From a virus, in IMG/VR virus record IMGVR_UViG_3300003323_000232, positions 1 to 41,657 of that record: DNA of 41,657 bases; one strand, given 5' to 3'. The notes beneath the pieces are model-generated. The model did not search any database. It worked only from the letters and a program-made list of their open reading frames with translations, and was not told the origin of the DNA. A program made the position numbers and the translations under genes. Positions 15,148 to 21,831 of the stretch are shown in pieces. Within the stretch, counting starts at the first letter, position 1. The number at the start of each line of letters is the position of its first letter.

Positions 15148-15372
15148 ATGACCACGCAAGTTCAGTCCGTCCGTCAAGTCTGCTCTACTCGCGGCTATCC
15201 GTACTTCGCCTACGGGGTCTACCAGCCGACTCCACGTCGCCGGGGTGGTGGCTACTACTGGCGTCTCGTCCGCTCCAGTCGTCGGTTCCGCTCGGATAAG
15301 CGGGGTCGTCTGCGATTCGATGGTATTCCGGTCGTGCCGGGCATCCGGCACGGACAGGACGTTGGAGTCTGA
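15148..15372 (+). CDS. Hypothetical basic protein, 74 aa
   Basis: No family recognised. It is strongly basic and aromatic: GYPYFAYGVYQPTPRRRGGG, then repeated Arg (RLVRSSRRFRSDKRGRLR). Such composition suits a small nucleic-acid-binding protein. It has its own promoter at 15084-15112 and a leader of about 30 bases with AGGTG before the ATG. Confidence 0.6.
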   Translation: MTTQVQSVRQVCSTRGYPYFAYGVYQPTPRRRGGGYYWRLVRSSRRFRSDKRGRLRFDGIPVVPGIRHGQDVGV

Positions 15373-15385
15373 TCAACAAAATCAC

Positions 15386-15424
15386 GCCAGCAGTCTTGAC
15401 AACTGCTGGCACCATCCCTAGTAT
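15386..15424 (+). promoter_or_regulatory. Sigma70-type promoter with -35 in a dyad loop
   Basis: TTGACA (15396-15401), 17 bases, TAGTAT (15419-15424). The -35 lies in the loop of GCCAGCAGT (15386-15394) and ACTGCTGGC (15402-15410). The -10 ends only six bases before the next ATG, so the transcript should be leaderless or nearly so. Confidence 0.65.
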
Positions 15425-15430
15425 TCTGTC

Positions 15431-15604
15431 ATGACACACGAACAAGCCAAAGCATTGGTCGGCAAAACGGTAACACTGACCGGCTACGGTCAGTGCGTTA
15501 TCTTGCGTGTCTCAAAAGCCGGTGTTCGTATCGAAGTCTGGGGCGGTCCATGTGGTGACAAGCGTTACCAAATTACCGTACCCGCGTCCCAACTCGTTGC
15601 TTAA
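15431..15604 (+). CDS. Small beta-rich protein, 57 aa, probably leaderless
   Basis: It reads MTHEQAKALVG then KTVTLTGYGQCVILRVSKAG, looking like a small SH3-like barrel. No family recognised. No ribosome site precedes the ATG; the promoter at 15396-15424 would start transcription at about the ATG itself. The stop TAA (15602-15604) falls in the palindrome variant 15596-15610, just before parB. Confidence 0.55.
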   Translation: MTHEQAKALVGKTVTLTGYGQCVILRVSKAGVRIEVWGGPCGDKRYQITVPASQLVA

Positions 15605-15627
15605 TGCAACACAAATAGGAGACTAAC

Positions 15628-16701
15628 GTGTCCAAGAAAGCCAAAGCCGAAGCTCCGCAAGCCGAAGCTCCGCAAGTCGTCGTGCAAGAGTTCGCCATGA
15701 TCGACCCGACGAAGATCGTACTGGCCTTCGAGCGTGGGGAGGGCAAGGACGGCATCAACACCGGTCGCTACAAAGTGGCCGGTGACGAGAAGGTAGAAGA
15801 AATCGGGTACTCGATGCACGTTCACGGTCAACTAACTAACGTGCAAGTGACCGACAACGGCGACGGTACTTACGGGTGCGTATTCGGGAACACCCGCACG
15901 CTCGCCGCCCGCAAGATTCGGGAGGGGTACAGCTACCAGGGGAGGGAAATCCTCGATCCTGAATTCAAGCTGAAAGCCCTCGTCGTCAAGGGTACTCCGC
16001 GTCAGCAGTTCGAAGCGAACATTACGGAGAACGTCAGTCGGGCCGAACTGACTGTGATGGACCGGGCCGTGAACATCCGGGACGCGAAGGAAGTCCACAA
16101 GATGTCCACGCCGGTCATCTGCCAGTTGTTGGGGATTGACAAAGCTACCGTCAGTCGCTACCTCACGTTGCTCAAGCTGCCGGGATCGATCCAAGACTTG
16201 ATCCACGACGGGAAACTCGGACTGTCCCACGGTTGTGCGTTGGCGACGTGGAACAAGGGGCAGTTGACGGAGGAACAGATGGTCAAGGCATACCAAGACT
16301 GTCAAGACGATCAACCGTCGCTAACGCAGTTGGAGAAGGTACTCCGCGAAATCAAGACTACGGAAGTGAGCGGAGCGACGGACGGCAAGCCGGAAGGGGA
16401 GACTAGCAGCACTACGCCGAGCAAGCCGGAGACGACGACCACCACGAAGCGACGAACGCTCTCGGACGTGATTGCGAAGCTGCGGGAAGGCATCATCCGT
16501 CAGGACGGCAGCTATCCGGGGGTGCCGAACGCGGGTCAGTGCAAGTTGCTCGATCCGCTATTTACCAACCTCACCCGCTACGCCGAAGGTGATCCGAACG
16601 TCACGGAAAAGATCGTCTCGGATACACTGGTCGCCGTCGCCACCGCGATCCGGAAGAAGTTCAAAGAACAGTCTTGGGAGGATACCGACTACGAAGGCTA
16701 A
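15628..16701 (+). CDS. parB-like: ParB/Spo0J-like CTPase DNA-binding protein
   Basis: A 357-aa ParB-family protein. Such proteins bind short palindromes, use CTP to close as a DNA clamp and spread along DNA. Motifs: the ParB N-terminal domain (about 25-135) with GNTRTLA (87-93, family GxRRxxA box), ENVSR (134-138, family ENxxR box), the helix-turn-helix STPVICQLLGIDKATVSRYL (160-179) and LLKLP, then the IQDLIHDGKLGLSHGCALA segment. A Thr-rich linker and a helical C-terminal domain follow. N terminus repeats AEAPQ. GTG start with AGGAG upstream. No ParA ATPase is in the window. GC content is visibly higher than in the tail genes. Best candidate reader of the dispersed palindrome (inference). 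Confidence 0.88.
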   Translation: MSKKAKAEAPQAEAPQVVVQEFAMIDPTKIVLAFERGEGKDGINTGRYKVAGDEKVEEIGYSMHVHGQLTNVQVTDNGDGTYGCVFGNTRTLAARKIREGYSYQGREILDPEFKLKALVVKGTPRQQFEANITENVSRAELTVMDRAVNIRDAKEVHKMSTPVICQLLGIDKATVSRYLTLLKLPGSIQDLIHDGKLGLSHGCALATWNKGQLTEEQMVKAYQDCQDDQPSLTQLEKVLREIKTTEVSGATDGKPEGETSSTTPSKPETTTTTKRRTLSDVIAKLREGIIRQDGSYPGVPNAGQCKLLDPLFTNLTRYAEGDPNVTEKIVSDTLVAVATAIRKKFKEQSWEDTDYEG

Positions 16702-16713
16702 TTCCAATCACCC

Positions 16714-16738
16714 GGCCGGTTGCACAATGCAACCGGCC
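16714..16738. repeat. Dispersed palindrome with extended arms after parB
   Basis: A perfect copy (16719-16733) within an 11-base-arm dyad, GGCCGGTTGCA-CAA-TGCAACCGGCC. It stands 12 bases after the parB stop and 15 before the next ATG, so a weak terminator or a parB autoregulatory site are both possible. Confidence 0.8.
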
Positions 16739-16753
16739 ACATCGGAGGACGAC

Positions 16754-16942
16754 ATGTTCCGGGTATACAGGATCGTCAACGGTTCTATACGCTATTGGCG
16801 TCGGTGGAGTAGAGCCGGTAAACCTGTATACACACTACGTTCTATCGACGCCATGTACTTCACCTCAAAACCGCCCGCTGTCTTGGTTGCTTCCCGGTTG
16901 CATAAAGCAACCAACAAACCGCACGAGGTAGAAAACGCATGA
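16754..16942 (+). CDS. Hypothetical basic protein, 62 aa
   Basis: ATG with CGGAGG upstream. The protein starts MFRVYRIVNGSIRYWRRW and resembles the first-strand, second-strand pattern of the 55-aa and 127-aa proteins nearby (TLRSIDAMYFTSK in place of the Trp-Asp part), so a distant relative is possible. A palindrome variant (16897-16911) encodes L-H-K-A-T. It couples by ATGA to the next gene. Confidence 0.55.
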   Translation: MFRVYRIVNGSIRYWRRWSRAGKPVYTLRSIDAMYFTSKPPAVLVASRLHKATNKPHEVENA

Positions 16943-17136
16943 AATGGGTCATCATGTACAAAATGTCCGGTCTCAGGGAGAACGCTGACAAGTGGCGATT
17001 TTACGGCCGTTGCTCGGACGAGTACACCGCGAACGGTATCGTCCGCGACATGCTCCGCCGAGGACACATCTCGGATTGCCAGTGTGTAGAGGTCGCCGAG
17101 AACGACCGAAAGTTCTTTCCCGAATCGTGGCAGTAG
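16939..17136 (+). CDS. Hypothetical protein, 65 aa
   Basis: It starts by ATGA overlap with the 62-aa gene. Opens MKWVIMYKMSG, a strand-like start, then RFYGRCSDEYTANGIVRDML, a helix, and CQCVEV, a strand: the same small alpha/beta size class as its neighbours. No family recognised. Confidence 0.55.
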   Translation: MKWVIMYKMSGLRENADKWRFYGRCSDEYTANGIVRDMLRRGHISDCQCVEVAENDRKFFPESWQ

Positions 17137-17153
17137 CCACAAAGGTGTTACCT

Positions 17154-17537
17154 GTGTTCGTGATTTCCTGGAAGTATTCAGGTGGTGTGGTGTACTTCAT
17201 GAAACACGCTGGTGAAGACACCTTCTGGTCGGACAGGGCGAAGGACGCAAAGAAGTTCGACACGCGAGAGCAAGCGAACGAAACCATGCAAACGGTCGGC
17301 CCAGAATTCCAGTCCGCGAAGGTGACAGAGTACAAACCCGAGTTCTGGCTAATCCGCAAAGGTAGCGGAGAACACAACGACCACTACCAATACTTCCTTG
17401 GTAGCAACACGGACGGAGAATACGTCTGGACGTTTGACCAGCGGGAAGCCTACCGGTTCAAGTCGGAAGAAGTGATGAGAGAAGTGTATAACGACATCAA
17501 ACGCATCCACCCAACCGCTCACACCCTCCGAGACTGA
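17154..17537 (+). CDS. Two-repeat WSD/WTFD protein, 127 aa
   Basis: The GTG start at 17154 with AAAGG upstream is chosen; GTG 17145 is also in frame. Two similar halves are visible: FVISWKYSGGVVYFM...FWSDRAKDAKKFDTREQANE and FWLIRKGSGEHNDHYQYFLG...VWTFDQREAYRFKSEEVMRE. Each is two strands, a W-x-D/F element, Ala, Phe, Ser/Thr, then a helix. The 55-aa protein at 14615 looks like a single unit of it. An internal duplication is likely. Function unknown. Confidence 0.6.
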   Translation: MFVISWKYSGGVVYFMKHAGEDTFWSDRAKDAKKFDTREQANETMQTVGPEFQSAKVTEYKPEFWLIRKGSGEHNDHYQYFLGSNTDGEYVWTFDQREAYRFKSEEVMREVYNDIKRIHPTAHTLRD

Positions 17538-17540
17538 GAC

Positions 17541-17813
17541 ATGGCCGCTCGGCCCAAACTTAAGCCTTACGTGAAACCCGCCCGATTCACGCCGATGTTT
17601 TTCGTGCGTGACAACCACACCGGCGAGTTGATCGGCGAAAGCCACACCCACGACAAGCACTGTTTCGAGTACATCAAACATATGCTCGGCGGGAACAAGG
17701 AACGGTACTCCGTACACCTCTACAACTGGCGTGAGTGTCTAGCGGTCATCGGCGATGACGAACCCATCTGCGACGGGAAGACAAACCCGAAGGCAAGACG
17801 GAGAGCAGCGTAG
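17541..17813 (+). CDS. Hypothetical basic protein, 90 aa
   Basis: Last plus-strand gene before the bidirectional terminator. The N terminus is Lys/Pro-rich (MAARPKLKPYVKPARF), the middle contains several His (ESHTHDKHCFEYIKHML), and the end is basic (KTNPKARRRAA). FFVRDNHTGELIGESHTHDK again has the strand-strand pattern of the neighbouring small proteins. No family recognised. Confidence 0.6.
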   Translation: MAARPKLKPYVKPARFTPMFFVRDNHTGELIGESHTHDKHCFEYIKHMLGGNKERYSVHLYNWRECLAVIGDDEPICDGKTNPKARRRAA

Positions 17814-17820
17814 AAACAGA

Positions 17821-17855
17821 ACCGCCCGGTTGCACAATGCAACCGGGCGGTTTGC
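17821..17855. terminator. Bidirectional terminator built on the palindrome
   Basis: A perfect 14-base-arm hairpin with a three-base loop: arms 17821-17834 and 17838-17851, core GTTGCACAATGCAAC (17829-17843), followed by TTTG on the plus strand and GGTTCTGTTTC on the minus strand. It separates the convergent early and late operons, so the dispersed repeat here has an obvious second job. Confidence 0.8.
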
Positions 17856-17856
17856 G

Positions 17857-18111
17857 TTACATCGACGGAGCCACGGTTGCAGCAGTCAACGGCTCATTTG
17901 GCGTAGGATCAACCGCGTCAGGATCACTATTAACCAGCTTAGTAATATAGTCAACTTCGCTTTTCAGGTCTGCATTTGCTGCCGCAAGGTTGGCGTTAGC
18001 AATGGCAGCAGCAGCGTTAGCCGCGTCCGCCTGTGCTTGTGCTGCTACTTGAGCGTCATACGCATTCTTCAAATCCGACTCTTCTCGCAACAGTTTCAGA
18101 ACATCGAACAT
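17857..18111 (-). CDS. Ala-rich coiled-coil protein, 84 aa
   Basis: The start MFDVLKLLREESDL is chosen for GGAG eight bases upstream. The centre is a long Ala/Asn/Gln heptad pattern (VAAQAQADAANAAAAIANAN), a probable coiled coil, with a Pro-containing acidic tail. It is the last gene of the late operon. It may be a small tail or lysis accessory protein, but nothing identifies it. Confidence 0.6.
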   Translation of the reverse strand: MFDVLKLLREESDLKNAYDAQVAAQAQADAANAAAAIANANLAAANADLKSEVDYITKLVNSDPDAVDPTPNEPLTAATVAPSM

Positions 18112-18119
18112 GCTTTCTC

Positions 18120-19430
18120 CTATCGGAAGAAACGCGGTTGGTAGGTTGGGCACACGCCACCCGGACAACCACCGCTAGAGGGACAGATACCACCTGGACA
18201 GTTACCGGGAGCGAATGTACCCGGCATATACATAGGTTGTGGATACGGCAAACTCGGGAACGCAGGTTGTTGGAATCCACCAGGCCAGTAACCCGGCTGT
18301 TGCCATTGCTGCACCGGAATCGGTTGTGGGGTGGGTGCCGGGGTAGGTTGTTGAACCGGCGGTTGTGGAGCAACAGTCGGCTTGCCAAAGGTGAGAGTCA
18401 AGCTAGCTTTCGTCACGCCTTTTGCCGCGAGTTCCGCCGTCACCGGGATATCGACAGTCACGGTGCCCGGAGTGACCGGCGGATCAACCGGCGGAGCTTT
18501 CGCAACAACCAGTTTGTCAGCAGTATACAAGCCATACCCACGAGCGTTGTTCCGAGTCTGGAACGGGCTAACGCTGATTACTTGCTTCCGCAGGTCAGCC
18601 AGTGCGGGTAGATGCTGGTATACAGATTGGCAATATAGAGCCATCTTACCGGCTTCGCATGGGGTCGCCATGCTAGTGCCGGACATTTTGCCAACCTTGT
18701 TACCCGGCAGAGTGGATTCAACATCCACACCCGGATCGACAGTGAAGACGTTATTACCCCAACTGCTGAACGAAGCCAGTCGGCCAGAGCTATCGCACGC
18801 AGCAACCGAAATCACATTCGGGTCTTTGCCCGGATAGCCTTCGGTGTTACCCGGCCCACCGGCGTTGCCGGCAGCAGCAACCACGATAATACCCGCATCA
18901 ATAGCACGCTTGATAGCAGGCGGCATATACTGGTCTACTTGATCGCCACCCAAAGACATACTGATAATATGCACCTTTTGAGCTACTAATGCGTCGATGC
19001 CGGCAGCGATGTCATCCACGCTGCCGGAACCTTGATCCGATAGCGACTTGACACAATACAGGCTAGCGTCCGGTGCGATGCTATGGACGATGCCGGCACA
19101 ATGCGTACCGTGACCGTTGCCATCGGTCGCGTCGTTTGTCTTCGTGATAGCGTTGTAAGTCCAGACCACTTTGCCAGACAAGCCGGGGTGGTCCTTCTGT
19201 ACGCCGGTGTCAACGATGCCAACCTTCACACCGGCACCAGTGAAACCACGCTGCCACACCGTATCGGCCTTAACCATCGTGACATGGTAAGGCAGGTCTT
19301 TCACGCTCTGCCCGTCAAACTTCGCCACACTATGCAGCGGTTCAACGGGTAGCTTGATGATCGGAGCTTTCGGATCGCCCGCCAGCAACGGGCTTACGAT
19401 CAACAGCAGCAGGCTTGCTTTGCGGAACAT
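18120..19430 (-). CDS. Secreted subtilisin-like serine protease (S8)
   Basis: A 436-aa subtilase. Catalytic triad: Asp74 (GIVDTGV), His107 (NGHGTHCAG), Ser253 (SGTSMATP); oxyanion Asn189 (AAGNAGG). The N terminus MFRKASLLLLIVSPLLAGD looks like a signal peptide, with no lipobox. Residues 20-60 may be a short propeptide. The C-terminal third is Pro/Gln-rich and ends in repeated CPGGICP and CPGGVCP motifs, so it may be anchored or multimerised outside the cell. The start at 19430 has AAGGA upstream. It lies at the end of the late operon where lysis genes are often found, and no endolysin was recognised; a role in breaking a protein-rich envelope is a hypothesis. Confidence 0.88.
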   Translation of the reverse strand: MFRKASLLLLIVSPLLAGDPKAPIIKLPVEPLHSVAKFDGQSVKDLPYHVTMVKADTVWQRGFTGAGVKVGIVDTGVQKDHPGLSGKVVWTYNAITKTNDATDGNGHGTHCAGIVHSIAPDASLYCVKSLSDQGSGSVDDIAAGIDALVAQKVHIISMSLGGDQVDQYMPPAIKRAIDAGIIVVAAAGNAGGPGNTEGYPGKDPNVISVAACDSSGRLASFSSWGNNVFTVDPGVDVESTLPGNKVGKMSGTSMATPCEAGKMALYCQSVYQHLPALADLRKQVISVSPFQTRNNARGYGLYTADKLVVAKAPPVDPPVTPGTVTVDIPVTAELAAKGVTKASLTLTFGKPTVAPQPPVQQPTPAPTPQPIPVQQWQQPGYWPGGFQQPAFPSLPYPQPMYMPGTFAPGNCPGGICPSSGGCPGGVCPTYQPRFFR

Positions 19431-19542
19431 AGTTTCGGATTTCCTTTGCAGGGCCGATAGGGAGAATAAAGGATTTAGGTGGCTGTTTCGGTTGACCAAT
19501 CAACCCGGCGACTACTGAGAGCAAGGGGATTCCGAGTTGCAT
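19342..19542 (-). CDS. Possible small protein, 66 aa (doubtful)
   Basis: MQLGIPLLSVVAGLIG opens with a short hydrophobic segment, and the ATG lies inside a palindrome variant (19536-19550), as in several real genes here. It overlaps the glycosyltransferase end by 31 bases and the subtilase start by 89 bases, and its C-terminal half is unstructured. It fills an otherwise gene-free gap of 81 bases. Holin-like size is noted but not enough for a call. Confidence 0.28.
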   Translation of the reverse strand: MQLGIPLLSVVAGLIGQPKQPPKSFILPIGPAKEIRNYVPQSKPAAVDRKPVAGGRSESSDHQATR

Positions 19543-20273
19543 GACGCAACCTCACTCGCGTAGTCCCGACCCATCGTTGGCGTAATGTTGAAGTTGCCGA
19601 CCACGGGGCGGGCTTGATTGACATAAGCCGTATAGGGATCGTTATAGCCAGATAGGTTAGATATCCCAGCGTTTCCCAACTGCCACCGATATACATAGCA
19701 TGGAGGTTCAAACTTGCATGGACTGATTTTCACACCCGGTGTCGTCCTTACCGTTTGGTCAAACATGGCGTCTTGCCGAACACCACCATAGGTATCCTCC
19801 GCATACCTAACGCCTAGATCGAATACGCTTCTCTTGTATCCGCTAGTATTGTGGTGGACCGAATGTGGGGAACAAAGAGACAGTGGGCCGTCTTTGCCAA
19901 CCTGAAAATATGCCGCCTTCGGGTTCCAGTAGTCGTATCCTTGCAACGCTAACACTGACTGTTGAACCCGCCAAGGTAAGCTAATATCGTCGTCTTCCCA
20001 CGGCAAGATAATGTCAGTGTTGCATAGTGCAACCAACGCATTGTATTTTGCCCCGAGTGTAGGAAAACGCTGAAATGAGTTGACAACAGTTACACCCTTC
20101 ACGTCACACCGAATTGTCTGCCCAAATCGGGCAGCATCGTTGAGGATAATGAGCTTTAACTGGCCCTCGTATTCCTGCCTAGTAAACCAGTATAATGCTT
20201 CTTCAATCAGGTGTTTGTCAGTCCCAACGCGGTTATAGGTCGGCATTATCGCTGTGACACTATAATATACCAT
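19512..20273 (-). CDS. Family 2-type glycosyltransferase, 253 aa
   Basis: A GT-A fold sugar transferase: SVTAIMPTYNRVG at the N terminus (nucleotide-binding strand), KLIILNDA (about 46-53) and the acidic metal site LPWEDDDISLP. It probably moves a sugar from a nucleotide donor to a virion or cell-surface acceptor. The start at 20273 is two bases after the previous stop, with GGGAGGTGG upstream. It contains a perfect palindrome (20019-20033, V-A-L-C-N) just before the acidic motif. It sits next to a second glycosyltransferase, so the pair probably act on the same product. Confidence 0.8.
   Translation of the reverse strand: MVYYSVTAIMPTYNRVGTDKHLIEEALYWFTRQEYEGQLKLIILNDAARFGQTIRCDVKGVTVVNSFQRFPTLGAKYNALVALCNTDIILPWEDDDISLPWRVQQSVLALQGYDYWNPKAAYFQVGKDGPLSLCSPHSVHHNTSGYKRSVFDLGVRYAEDTYGGVRQDAMFDQTVRTTPGVKISPCKFEPPCYVYRWQLGNAGISNLSGYNDPYTAYVNQARPVVGNFNITPTMGRDYASEVASCNSESPCSQ
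20019..20033. repeat. Dispersed palindrome, perfect copy
   Basis: In the 253-aa glycosyltransferase, encoding V-A-L-C-N seven residues before the acidic metal site. Confidence 0.85.
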
Positions 20274-20274
20274 G

Positions 20275-21831
20275 TTACCACCTCCCATCAGGGCATTTTT
20301 CTGTCGCCCAACTAGCCTTTTTGTCGATCGGGCAACCACACTTCCCACACTTGTTATTATTACGATGCGGACAGATTTCGCAAATCTTTACACGGTCTTC
20401 GTACACTTGTGGCAGAGCCAATTTCCAACCGCTAAGCGTGAATGCAGCGAGTGAGCGAGCGAACGAAGCTGCTTTCTTGTGCAATGCCGGAACAGCTTCC
20501 TTATCTCCCTTATCACAGGAAAGAACCATTAAACCGTTATTGTTTTCATATGTATTGATAACAGTCCAGTTTCTATTTTCATGGACGAACCTACCTACTG
20601 CTTTCTTCACGCTCTCCAAGTTTGCATCATGCAACACAATATAGTGATTACTCTGTGTTCCGTAAGCAATAAGTTGATCGTATACTTGCCCCTCACTATG
20701 CGGGTCCGTGTCAATGAATACTAGGTCAATGTCTTGTGGGTTGACCGGCCCATTGATTTCCCTGGCGTGCCACGCACTGGTTTTTAGCGAGCGAATAGAT
20801 ACAATGTCTTCTTTGCTGAGACTGCCATAATGAATGCTCGCACCCTTCGCAGCGGACGCTAATGCAAGTGAAGACGACAGGCGAGAACCAACATCAAGCA
20901 CTGTCTTGCACTTGTTAGCCAGAATCGCTAGATGCAAAGTATGTTCCGCAATATCAGGCTCTAGTGACTGGTAAGTCACCATAGCTTCAGATACAGAATT
21001 TGGTTTCGCTACGGCCGAATATGGTTTACTGCAACTGTTGCATGATGCAATCGGCTTATCACGCCATGTATACGACTGCTCTTTGGTTATAAGTCCAGTA
21101 GCTAGGAAATGTTCTACTACTTCCTTGGTATTGAGTCCTAGTTCCTCGAAACCGATCATATAATTCCGGAACTTATCGAATGCTTTCAGAGGGTACTTCT
21201 TACCCCGTGGACAACCAAAACGATGCCACCACTTCATAGCAGTATGCAGATAGGCACCGTTGCCGTATTTGATGTACTTCTGTTGCAGATACCATTCTTC
21301 CCCACCAAACCCACGGAAATTAGGGTTGTATCCTAGCCAGTGGTCAGCGTTGACCACGAACATACCAGTACCGTTGTTCTTGATACTGTGTATGCCGTCC
21401 GCAAACCCGTCGTTCTGCCACTTCCCTTTCATTCCATCCGACCATTCTTCAGATAGCGACGTAGCGACAGACTGCCCGTTATCCATGACGAGCGGTCCGT
21501 GATATAGTGCCTTGTCGTCGAGTAAATCAAGCTTGTCGAAAAAGCCGGGTAGTAAGACTACATGCGAATCCATACATACTGTCCATCCCTGACAACTACG
21601 AATCGCCATATCCTTGGCTGCTGCGGTGCCGATAGCGTTGCGGTATGCAACGTACTTCCACCCTGCACTAGCACATAGCTTCTTAAGTGCCTGCCCTTCG
21701 TGTGAATCAGGATTGTTATCAACGATTACAATCTCGTTGATATGCTTGCGGTGGAAGTGAGCGTTAGCAATTGTTGCAACGCTCACGGAGTCAAAGTCGT
21801 CGTACACCGGGATAGCTAGGTTGAATTTCAT
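20275..21831 (-). CDS. Glycosyltransferase-methyltransferase-zinc fusion, 518 aa
   Basis: Three parts are visible. Residues 1-210: GT-A glycosyltransferase with IPVYDD, IVIVDNN, the metal motif D88-S89-H90 and FRGFGGEEWYL (172-182). DxH with GGE resembles polypeptide GalNAc transferases (GT27) more than ordinary GT2. Residues about 300-440: a Rossmann-type domain with VLDVGS (311-316), LVFIDTDPH and IVLHDAN, like class I methyltransferase or cephalosporin-hydroxylase-type domains. Residues 484-513: C484, C487, C495, C498, C500 and C513, a zinc-binding tail. Three palindrome variants fall in it, one in the interdomain linker (I-A-S-C-N-S). ATGA-coupled to the upstream gene. Confidence 0.78.
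   Translation of the reverse strand: MKFNLAIPVYDDFDSVSVATIANAHFHRKHINEIVIVDNNPDSHEGQALKKLCASAGWKYVAYRNAIGTAAAKDMAIRSCQGWTVCMDSHVVLLPGFFDKLDLLDDKALYHGPLVMDNGQSVATSLSEEWSDGMKGKWQNDGFADGIHSIKNNGTGMFVVNADHWLGYNPNFRGFGGEEWYLQQKYIKYGNGAYLHTAMKWWHRFGCPRGKKYPLKAFDKFRNYMIGFEELGLNTKEVVEHFLATGLITKEQSYTWRDKPIASCNSCSKPYSAVAKPNSVSEAMVTYQSLEPDIAEHTLHLAILANKCKTVLDVGSRLSSSLALASAAKGASIHYGSLSKEDIVSIRSLKTSAWHAREINGPVNPQDIDLVFIDTDPHSEGQVYDQLIAYGTQSNHYIVLHDANLESVKKAVGRFVHENRNWTVINTYENNNGLMVLSCDKGDKEAVPALHKKAASFARSLAAFTLSGWKLALPQVYEDRVKICEICPHRNNNKCGKCGCPIDKKASWATEKCPDGRW

Noticed and set aside
17829-17843. All palindromes as simple terminators
   Set aside because: Only the 17.82 kb copy has long arms and T tracts; most copies lie inside genes where termination would be harmful.
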